Both the position numbers and the translations under genes were made by a program. The notes below the pieces were generated by a model, which had not been told where the DNA came from, made no database searches, and saw only the letters and a program-made list of their open reading frames with translations. This document shows, in pieces, positions 1 to 4,075 of a stretch of 6,064 bases of DNA; the stretch's first letter is position 1, and each line of letters starts with the position of its first letter. The DNA comes from Actinomycetes bacterium (GTDB taxonomy: Bacteria; Actinomycetota; Actinomycetes; Mycobacteriales; Mycobacteriaceae), in assembly GCA_023416315.1 (NCBI GenBank), contig JAEZIA010000182.1, forward strand, positions 1 through 6,064, read 5' to 3'.

Positions 1-76
1 TCGCCTTCTTGCGCTCCAACGCCTCGCGGAACTTCGCTTTGGTGTCGTCCTGCGGTGCGGACTCTGATTCGGCCAT
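1..76 (-). CDS. DUF5302 family small protein, N-terminal part (cut by left edge)
   Basis: The leftward frame opens with ATG at 76 and is open to the window edge, giving 25 residues that begin MAESESAPQDDTKAKFREAL and continue with ERKKA. This acidic start followed by a Lys/Arg-rich helix is the pattern I know from the short (about 60 residue) mycobacterial DUF5302 proteins; their function is unknown. The C-terminal half is outside the window. It lies 18 nt downstream of the PPOX gene on the same strand, so read-through from that gene is likely, but a TAGTCT box 7 nt before the ATG suggests its own leaderless transcript as well. There is no good Shine-Dalgarno sequence in the gap. The frame and start are clear; the family call rests on a short stretch. 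Confidence 0.75.
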   Translation of the reverse strand, partial: MAESESAPQDDTKAKFREALERKKA

Positions 77-83
77 GCTGGTC

Positions 84-89
84 AGACTA
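84..89 (-). promoter_or_regulatory. Candidate -10 box (TAGTCT) for a leaderless DUF5302 transcript
   Basis: On the minus strand TAGTCT fits the mycobacterial TANNNT -10 consensus and lies at -13 to -8 if the ATG at 76 is the transcription start. It sits in the 18-nt gap behind the PPOX stop codon. No -35 is evident, which is common for mycobacterial promoters. Inferred from position and consensus only. Confidence 0.4.
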
Positions 90-94
90 ACGTC

Positions 95-538
95 TCAGCG
101 GATGCCGGGCGGCATTCCGTACACGTGGGAGATCGGCAGCTTCAGCAGCACCCGCCGGTCGGTCACCATCGCGCGCCGGTAGTCGTCCCAGTCCGGGTGC
201 TCGCCTGCGACGTTGCGGTAGAGCGCGATCAGGGCCTCGACGGTGTCGTCGTCGGGCGACGCCGCGGGCGGGCTGAGGATCGCATTCCCTTCGGCAACGG
301 CGTAGGACCAGCCGTCGTCGGAGGACACCAGCAGCGAGGCCCGCGGGTCGCGGCGCAGGTTGCGGGTCTTGGCCCGCGGCTCGGTGATGGAGACTTCGAT
401 GACGACCTCGCGCTGGTCGAAGTGGTAGGTCACGTTGGACAGCTGCGGGCGGCCGTCCCGCTTGATGGTCGCCAGCACACCGAGGGAGTTGCCCGCGATC
501 ACCGCCAGCAGCTTGTCGTCGAACACGTGACGGGTCAT
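95..538 (-). CDS. PPOX-class F420-binding split-barrel protein (FDOR-B, Rv1155-like)
   Basis: A 147-residue protein, the same length as M. tuberculosis Rv1155 and nearly colinear with it as I remember that sequence. The family is a split beta-barrel flavin/deazaflavin-binding fold; Rv1155 binds coenzyme F420, and its physiological substrate is not established. Visible hallmarks are the strand GVLATIKRDGRPQLSNV (20-36), the basic cofactor-phosphate segment EPRAKTRNLRRDPRAS (53-68, with R55, K57 and R59), DDGWSYAVAEG (74-84), and the tail RRVLLKLPISHVYGMPPG. It is a cytosolic dimer in the known family. The ATG at 538 gives the family length; no Shine-Dalgarno precedes it, and a TAGGCT -10 box at -12 to -7 points to a leaderless mRNA. 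It diverges from the DUF1697 gene across 30 bp and is followed by DUF5302. FMN binding cannot be excluded from sequence alone, but the Rv1155 match favours F420. Confidence 0.93.
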   Translation of the reverse strand: MTRHVFDDKLLAVIAGNSLGVLATIKRDGRPQLSNVTYHFDQREVVIEVSITEPRAKTRNLRRDPRASLLVSSDDGWSYAVAEGNAILSPPAASPDDDTVEALIALYRNVAGEHPDWDDYRRAMVTDRRVLLKLPISHVYGMPPGIR

Positions 539-544
539 CCACCG

Positions 545-550
545 AGCCTA
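545..550 (-). promoter_or_regulatory. -10 box (TAGGCT) for leaderless PPOX transcript
   Basis: Minus-strand TAGGCT occupies exactly -12 to -7 relative to the A of the PPOX start codon at 538. It fits TANNNT, and no Shine-Dalgarno sequence lies between it and the ATG. This spacing is the known geometry of mycobacterial leaderless mRNAs. Confidence 0.55.
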
Positions 551-556
551 CGTCGC

Positions 557-562
557 TAGCAT
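557..562 (+). promoter_or_regulatory. -10 box (TAGCAT) for leaderless DUF1697-omt transcript
   Basis: TAGCAT fits TANNNT and lies at -12 to -7 relative to the ATG at 569, with six bases between. The box is only 6 bp from the opposing -10 of the PPOX gene, so polymerases bound for the two directions should exclude each other. Confidence 0.55.
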
Positions 563-568
563 CGAGTC

Positions 569-1084
569 ATGACCCGCTATGCCGCTTTCCTGCGCGGCGT
601 CAACGTCGGCGGAGTGAACCTGAAGATGGCCGACGTCGCCGCGGCGCTGACCGACGCCGGATTCGATAACGTCGCCACCCTGCTCGCTACCGGCAACATC
701 GTCCTCGACAGCGGCGGCTCCGCGACCACGGTACGCACGAAAGCCGAAGCCGCCCTGCGGGATACGTTCGGATACGAGGCCTGGGTCTTGGTCTACGATC
801 TCGAACAGGTCCGCGCGATTGCCAGCGGATATCCGTTCGAACCCGAGGTCGAGGGCCGGCAGTCGTATGTGACATTCGTCAGCGAGCCCGCGATCCTCGA
901 CGAACTCGCCGAACTGTCTGCCGGACTCGACGAGAAGATCGCCCGCGGCGACGGCGTCATCTACTGGCAGGTGCCGAAGGGGTCCACCCTGGACTCGACG
1001 ATCGGCAAGACGATGGGCAGCAAGCGTTACAAGTCGTCGACCACCACGCGCAATTTGCGCACGCTCATGAAGGTAGTGAAATGA
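569..1084 (+). CDS. DUF1697 domain protein (Rv1154c-like)
   Basis: A 171-residue protein spanning the whole DUF1697 domain, a family of unknown biochemical function with an alpha/beta fold. The hallmarks are the N-terminal FLRGVNVGGVNLKMADV (7-23), the segment ATLLATGNIVLDS (36-48) that corresponds to the family's usual SGNV motif, and the C-terminal GKTMGSKRY (147-154) followed by TTTRNLRTLMKVV (158-170), the family's conserved TTRN end. The ATG at 569 is the first possible start, matches family length, and is preceded by a -10 box but no Shine-Dalgarno, so it is probably the 5' end of the mRNA. Its TGA (1082-1084) overlaps the ATG of omt (1081-1083) as ATGA, so the two are an operon with likely translational coupling. 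The pairing with an Omt methyltransferase is the same as in M. tuberculosis. Confidence 0.92.
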   Translation: MTRYAAFLRGVNVGGVNLKMADVAAALTDAGFDNVATLLATGNIVLDSGGSATTVRTKAEAALRDTFGYEAWVLVYDLEQVRAIASGYPFEPEVEGRQSYVTFVSEPAILDELAELSAGLDEKIARGDGVIYWQVPKGSTLDSTIGKTMGSKRYKSSTTTRNLRTLMKVVK

Positions 1085-1908
1085 ACAGCCCCAAGATCGA
1101 CGCCAGCCAGCTCGGCGGCGTCTCGGAGACCGCGTTGCTGACGCTCAACGGCCGCGCCCATCAGGCGAGCCTGCCTGGCGCGATCCTGCACGATCCGATG
1201 GCGATCAAGCTCGTCGACTCCATCGATTTCGACTTCGACAAGTTCGGCCGCAAGGGTCAGGAGATGGCGCTGCGGTCGCTGGCGGTCGACGGGTGCGCGG
1301 TCGACTACCTGCGCCGCCATCCCAAGGCGACCGTCGTCGCGCTGGCCGAGGGCTTCCAGACCAGCTTCTGGCGAGTCAGCGAGGCACTGCCGGACCCGCA
1401 GTTCCACTGGCTGTCGGTGGACCTGCCCGCGGTGATCGAGCTGCGACAGCGGCTGTTGCCATCGTCGCCACGGATCACCACGCTCGCGCAATCGGCGCTG
1501 GACTTCAGCTGGATGGACAAGGTGGACACCAGCAACGGCGTGTTCATCACCGCCGAAGGCCTGCTGATGTATCTAAAGCCGCATGAGGCGATGGACATAA
1601 TCGTGCAGTGCGCCAAACGTTTTCCCGGCGGCGAGATGTTCTTCGACCTGCCGCCGGTGCTGGTCAAGAAGCTCGCCCCCAAGGGAATGCGCTCCTCCAA
1701 GCACTACCGCGTGCCGCCGATGCCGTTCAGCCTGACCGTCAATCAGCTCGCCGACCTCGCCAACACCGTGCCGGGGATCAAGGCCGTCCACGACATCCCG
1801 ATGCCGCGGGGACGCGGCTTCGTGTTCGAGAAGGTGTTCCCCGCGCTCTGGCAGTTCGGGCCGCTGAAGCCGATGCGCGGGGCGTACACCCTGCTGGAAT
1901 TCGGCTGA
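1081..1908 (+). CDS. omt: Omt-type SAM-dependent O-methyltransferase (LCM/TcmP-like, Rv1153c-like)
   Basis: A 275-residue class I SAM methyltransferase of the leucine-carboxyl-methyltransferase/TcmP-like group, the length I recall for M. tuberculosis Omt (Rv1153c). Residues 1-80 form the helical substrate cap typical of this group. The SAM-binding motif I is VVALAEGFQTSFWRV (85-99), where the usual Gly-X-Gly loop reads Ala-Glu-Gly. Motif II is WLSVDLPAVIELRQRLLP (110-127), with acidic D114 placed to bind the ribose. Motif III/IV is VFITAEGLLMYL (154-165). The C-terminal lid ends in YTLLEFG. Members methylate carboxyl or hydroxyl groups of small metabolites or polyketides; the substrate here is unknown. 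The ATG at 1081 has GAAGG seven bases upstream, inside the DUF1697 gene, and shares its bases with that gene's stop. The 3' end forms half of a hairpin shared with the GntR gene. Confidence 0.9.
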   Translation: MNSPKIDASQLGGVSETALLTLNGRAHQASLPGAILHDPMAIKLVDSIDFDFDKFGRKGQEMALRSLAVDGCAVDYLRRHPKATVVALAEGFQTSFWRVSEALPDPQFHWLSVDLPAVIELRQRLLPSSPRITTLAQSALDFSWMDKVDTSNGVFITAEGLLMYLKPHEAMDIIVQCAKRFPGGEMFFDLPPVLVKKLAPKGMRSSKHYRVPPMPFSLTVNQLADLANTVPGIKAVHDIPMPRGRGFVFEKVFPALWQFGPLKPMRGAYTLLEFG

Positions 1909-1920
1909 CACTCAGCCGAA
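1900..1920. terminator. Perfect 9-bp hairpin shared by the convergent ends of omt and the GntR gene
   Basis: The arms TTCGGCTGA (1900-1908) and TCAGCCGAA (1912-1920) are perfect inverse complements around a CAC loop. The omt TGA ends the left arm and the GntR stop (TCA on the + strand) begins the right arm. There is no T tract on either side, so this may be a weak bidirectional terminator or a 3'-end RNA stabiliser. Confidence 0.55.
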
Positions 1921-2277
1921 CGCGGAATCCAGGTACCGCAGCGCCTCGTGCTTGCCGAGCCCGAGCGCTCGGGCGGCCTCGACGTAGGCGTTGGCCGCCG
2001 CCGCCTTCGCGGCGTCGGCGGGATCGGCGCGCGCCACGAATGTGCCGAATCTGCCTCGGGTTTCGACGATCCCGGCGGTCTCCAGCTCCCGGTAGGCCCG
2101 CGCGACGGTGTTGACCGCCAGGCCCAGTTGACCGGCCAGCTCGCGCACCGTCGGCAACCGGGTGCCGGGCGAGAGCCGCCCGTCGCGGATACCGTCGATG
2201 ATTTGAGTTCTCAGCTGCTCAAACAGTGGCCGCCCGGCTTGTCCGTCGACGCGCAGCCACACCCCCAGTTCCGACAC
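1912..2277 (-). CDS. Short GntR-family transcriptional regulator (YtrA-like, Rv1152-like)
   Basis: With GTG at 2277 as start the protein has 121 residues, the length I recall for M. tuberculosis Rv1152. The frame is open further upstream, to about 2511, but that extension would run antisense into cobB and lacks any GntR sequence. Residues 17-82 are a complete winged helix-turn-helix: PLFEQLRTQIIDGIRDGRL, then GTRLPTVRELAGQLGLAVNT with the recognition helix VNTVARAYRELE, and the wing VETRGRFGTFVA. The remaining 39 residues form a short alanine-rich helical tail (KAAAANAYVEAARALGLG) with no ligand-binding domain, typical of the YtrA subgroup, which often controls transporters and its own gene. 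It diverges from cobB over 37 bp, so self-regulation and control of cobB are the simplest guess. The minus-strand hexamer GATACT at -12 to -7 suggests a leaderless start. The exact start is less certain than the domain. Confidence 0.88.
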   Translation of the reverse strand: MSELGVWLRVDGQAGRPLFEQLRTQIIDGIRDGRLSPGTRLPTVRELAGQLGLAVNTVARAYRELETAGIVETRGRFGTFVARADPADAAKAAAANAYVEAARALGLGKHEALRYLDSAFG

Positions 2278-2283
2278 CTGCTC

Positions 2284-2289
2284 AGTATC
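2284..2289 (-). promoter_or_regulatory. Weak candidate -10 (GATACT) for the GntR gene
   Basis: Minus-strand GATACT lies at -12 to -7 from the proposed GTG at 2277. It keeps the conserved A at position 2 and T at position 6 of TANNNT but has G first. It is a weak match, supported mainly by its position. Confidence 0.25.
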
Positions 2290-2301
2290 GCCCAGACCGG
2301 C

Positions 2302-2307
2302 TATTTT
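2302..2307 (+). promoter_or_regulatory. -10 box (TATTTT) for leaderless cobB transcript
   Basis: TATTTT is a good TANNNT match in otherwise GC-rich sequence and lies at -13 to -8 from the GTG at 2315. It supports GTG 2315, and not the in-frame TTG at 2306 that overlaps the box, as the real start. Confidence 0.5.
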
Positions 2308-2314
2308 GGTGGGT

Positions 2315-3043
2315 GTGCGTATCGCGGTGCTGAGCGGGGCGGGGATATCCGCCGAGAGCGGCGTGCCGACTTTCCGTGACGACAAGAACGGCCTGTGGGC
2401 CAAGTACGACCCGTACGAACTCTCCAGCACCGACGGTTGGCAGAACCACCCCGAGCGGGTGTGGGCCTGGTATCTGTGGCGACACCACCTGGTCGGACGG
2501 GTGCAGCCCAACGACGGTCACCGCGCGGTCGCAGCCTGGCAGGACCACGCCGAAGTCACCGTGATCACCCAGAACGTCGACGATCTGCACGAACGCGCGG
2601 GCAGCACCCCGGTGCACCACCTGCACGGCAGCCTGTTCGAGTTCTGGTGCGACACCTGCGGTTCGCGCTATCACGGCCCGCTGCCGGACATGCCCGAACC
2701 CGAGCTGGAGAAGACGCCGCCGCAGTGCGTCTGCGGTGGGCTGATCCGCCCCGGCATCGTCTGGTTCGGCGAGCAGCTGCCCGACGAACCGTGGCAGGCC
2801 TCGGTGGAGGCCGTGGCCACCGCCGACGTGCTGGTGGTGGTCGGCACGTCGGGGATCGTCTATCCGGCGGCCGGCCTGCCGGATGTGGCGCTGGCCCGCG
2901 GGGCGGTCGTGGTGGAGGTCAACCCCGAGCCGACCCCGCTCTCGTCAACCGCGACGATCTCGATCCGTGAGTCGGCCAGCACGGCGCTGCCGCGCCTGCT
3001 GCAGCAGCTGCCCGAGCTACTACTGCAAGGCCGCCGGAACTAA
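2315..3043 (+). CDS. cobB: NAD-dependent sirtuin deacylase CobB (class III, Rv1151c-like)
   Basis: A 242-residue Sir2 protein that removes acyl groups from protein lysines using NAD+, giving nicotinamide and O-acyl-ADP-ribose in the cytosol. Seen in order: the NAD-binding GAGISAESGVPTFRD (8-22), Y53 and R56 in YLWR, the motif TQNVDDLHERAG (85-96), the catalytic His in HLHGSL (H104), a zinc site C112-X2-C115 and C138-X-C140, IRPGIVWFGE (144-153), VVVGTSG (174-180), and VEVNPEPTPLS (200-210). The Tyr-X2-Arg pair is the class III signature that accommodates succinyl and malonyl lysine in SIRT5 and E. coli CobB. GTG 2315 is chosen because MRIAVLSGAG aligns with the remembered M. tuberculosis start and a -10 box lies just upstream. 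It diverges from the GntR gene, and its TAA overlaps the stop of the methyltransferase gene on the other strand. Confidence 0.95.
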   Translation: MRIAVLSGAGISAESGVPTFRDDKNGLWAKYDPYELSSTDGWQNHPERVWAWYLWRHHLVGRVQPNDGHRAVAAWQDHAEVTVITQNVDDLHERAGSTPVHHLHGSLFEFWCDTCGSRYHGPLPDMPEPELEKTPPQCVCGGLIRPGIVWFGEQLPDEPWQASVEAVATADVLVVVGTSGIVYPAAGLPDVALARGAVVVEVNPEPTPLSSTATISIRESASTALPRLLQQLPELLLQGRRN

Positions 3044-3672
3044 CGCTTCGTCGCCCGTCCCAGCGCCACCTCGTGCACCGGCAGCGGTACCCAGGCCGGG
3101 AACTGCGCCTCGCGCCGGGCGGTGTCGATCACGAACCCGGCGCCGGCGATCGACCGCTCGGTGTCACGGTGGGTGTGGCAGTTGCCGGCCATCCGCGGCC
3201 AGATCGTGGCGTCGGCGACCCGCTGCAGCCGGCCGCGCCAGCCGTCGGCGGCGATGTGCTCGAAGAAGCGCAACTCTCCGCCGGGCTTGAGCAGGGCGGC
3301 GAGCTGACGCAGCACGCCGTCGGGGTCGTCCACCGAACAGAGCACCAGCGAGCAGACCACCGCGTCGAAGGGCTCCGTCGGCGGCATCGTTTCGATCGTC
3401 GACTCGACCACGGTGACGGGAATCGGGGCGGCCGCCGCGGCCTGCTTGGCCACCGGCGCCAGCCGGGTCTCGGGTTCGATCGCGACGACCTCGGTCACCG
3501 AATCGGGGTAGAACGCGAAATTGGATCCGGTGCCGGCGCCGACCTCGAGGACACGCCCGGCGAGCCCGGCGAGATTCTCCCGGCGAAGCTTGCGGATCGC
3601 CTCGGACTCGTGGGCTGACATGAATGTCCAGAAGCGGGCGAAGAAGGGGTGGTCGACGGTCTGAGGTGCCAT
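3040..3672 (-). CDS. Class I SAM-dependent methyltransferase, METTL7/UbiE-like (Rv1147-like)
   Basis: A 210-residue Rossmann methyltransferase. SAM-binding motif I is RVLEVGAGTGSNFAFYP (40-56), followed by the acidic ribose-binding EPE (E67). Motif IV is FDAVVCSLVLCSVDDP (102-117), and the post-motif strand is LLKPGGELRFFEHI (127-140). The C-terminal part, with GNCHTHRDTERSIAGAGF (163-180) and then a hydrophobic stretch ending VPLPVHEVALGRATK, has the layout I associate with METTL7-like proteins, which methylate thiols or lipids in animals; the bacterial substrate is unknown. No signal peptide is seen. The frame extends to GTG 3702, but ATG 3672 is preferred because AGGAAGGA lies 10 nt upstream and the family sequence starts there. 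The gene converges on cobB with a 4-bp overlap and has a leadered promoter at 3701-3706. A phospholipid or quinone methyltransferase role is an alternative. Confidence 0.88.
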   Translation of the reverse strand: MAPQTVDHPFFARFWTFMSAHESEAIRKLRRENLAGLAGRVLEVGAGTGSNFAFYPDSVTEVVAIEPETRLAPVAKQAAAAAPIPVTVVESTIETMPPTEPFDAVVCSLVLCSVDDPDGVLRQLAALLKPGGELRFFEHIAADGWRGRLQRVADATIWPRMAGNCHTHRDTERSIAGAGFVIDTARREAQFPAWVPLPVHEVALGRATKR

Positions 3673-3700
3673 GGTGGGAGTGTCCTTCCTGCTCAGACCC

Positions 3701-3706
3701 ACCCTA
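3701..3706 (-). promoter_or_regulatory. Candidate -10 box (TAGGGT) for the METTL7-like methyltransferase gene
   Basis: Minus-strand TAGGGT fits TANNNT and would place the transcript start near 3694. That leaves a leader of about 22 nt containing the AGGAAGGA ribosome site (3683-3690) before the ATG at 3672. This makes it the one clearly leadered start in the left half of the window. Confidence 0.4.
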
Positions 3707-3740
3707 GTCGCGGGTCATTTCTGGCCGCGGGTGTGACCAA

Positions 3741-3779
3741 CCTGACTTTCGAGTAAGGCAGTACCTGACTCGCGAGTAA
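3741..3779. repeat. Tandem 16-bp operator-like direct repeat, each copy near-palindromic
   Basis: CCTGACTTTCGAGTAA (3741-3756) and CCTGACTCGCGAGTAA (3764-3779) match at 14 of 16 positions with a 23-bp period, about two helical turns. The second copy holds the perfect 10-bp palindrome ACTCGCGAGT (3768-3777); in the first the same place reads ACTTTCGAGT. It lies between the divergent methyltransferase and small-ORF promoters, upstream of both -10 boxes. A paired binding site for a dimeric (for example TetR-type) regulator is the likely reading; the regulator is unknown. Confidence 0.55.
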
Positions 3780-3832
3780 CAATTGCCAGGAAACTCCGAA
3801 ACGCGGCTCAAGGATTCCTTAAAGGCGGCTCA

Positions 3833-3838
3833 TAGAGT
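3833..3838 (+). promoter_or_regulatory. Candidate -10 box (TAGAGT) for leaderless small ORF
   Basis: TAGAGT fits TANNNT and lies at -13 to -8 from the ATG at 3846, the same geometry as the other leaderless candidates here. No Shine-Dalgarno precedes that ATG. Confidence 0.4.
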
Positions 3839-3845
3839 CCTGGAT

Positions 3846-3977
3846 ATGTGGATCGACGACACCAGTGCCGATGTCATCAAGATCGATTTCGACGCGCTGT
3901 ATCACGGCGACGTTCTCGTCGAAGGTGACACCTCCGAGCAGTTCGAGGACAAGCCGCCGCTGGCCAACGCCAGCTAA
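3846..3977 (+). CDS. Small acidic hypothetical protein (43 aa)
   Basis: I do not recognise this protein. From ATG 3846 it encodes 43 residues beginning MWIDDTSADVIKIDFDALYH and ending PPLANAS. Eleven residues are Asp or Glu against two Lys and no Arg, so it is strongly acidic. There is no signal peptide, membrane segment or Cys. The alternation in ADVIKIDFDAL suggests a beta strand, followed by a disordered acidic tail. The frame can be extended to TTG 3783, but that 21-codon stretch contains TTA and AGA, codons that are rare in such genomes, and has no ribosome site, whereas ATG 3846 has a TANNNT box at the leaderless position. Codons from 3846 on are GC-biased at third positions (GAC, ATC, AAG, CTG), which supports coding. 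It converges on the NADH:quinone reductase gene with two hairpins between them. A chance ORF is still possible. Confidence 0.5.
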   Translation: MWIDDTSADVIKIDFDALYHGDVLVEGDTSEQFEDKPPLANAS

Positions 3978-3990
3978 ACCGCAGCGCCAA

Positions 3991-4027
3991 AGAGCGCCAG
4001 CACCGCTGATGCGGCCTGGCGCCCTCT
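3991..4027. terminator. Compound hairpin downstream of the small ORF
   Basis: GCGCCAG (3994-4000) pairs with CTGGCGC (4016-4022), and after a 2-nt bulge AGA pairs with TCT to extend the stem. Inside the loop CCGC (4003-4006) pairs with GCGG (4011-4014) around TGAT. No T tract follows on the + strand. It probably acts together with the next hairpin to end both converging transcripts. Confidence 0.45.
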
Positions 4028-4047
4028 GGAGCTTCTGACACACGCGG

Positions 4048-4075
4048 AGTGCCCGCCTGGAATCAGGCGGGCACT
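4048..4075. terminator. Perfect 11-bp terminator hairpin overlapping the reductase gene stop codon
   Basis: AGTGCCCGCCT (4048-4058) and AGGCGGGCACT (4065-4075) are perfect inverse complements around GGAATC. On the + strand the stem runs straight into TTTCGC, so it reads best as a terminator for rightward transcripts. The leftward gene's TGA (4063-4065) lies in the loop, so the stem also encodes its last codons. Confidence 0.65.

Noticed and set aside
87..559. Overlapping open frames on both strands within the PPOX gene
   Set aside because: These are frame shadows with Arg/Pro/Ala-rich translations. The 147-residue frame is a clear family member.
2285..2325. Direct repeat GTATCGC at 2285-2291 and 2319-2325 around the GntR/cobB gap
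   Set aside because: It is only 7 bp long, the second copy is within cobB codons and it has no symmetry. Too weak to call an operator.
2278..2511. N-terminal extension of the GntR gene to about 199 residues
   Set aside because: The added region is antisense to cobB, contains no GntR-like sequence, and would remove the cobB promoter. Start at 2277 gives the known family length.
3673..3702. GTG 3702 as start of the methyltransferase gene
   Set aside because: The added ten codons include the AGGAAGGA sequence that serves the ATG at 3672, and they would overlap the predicted -10 box.
3783..3845. TTG 3783 as start of the small ORF
   Set aside because: There is no ribosome site or -10 box at a suitable distance. 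The stretch uses the rare codons TTA and AGA, unlike the part after ATG 3846.
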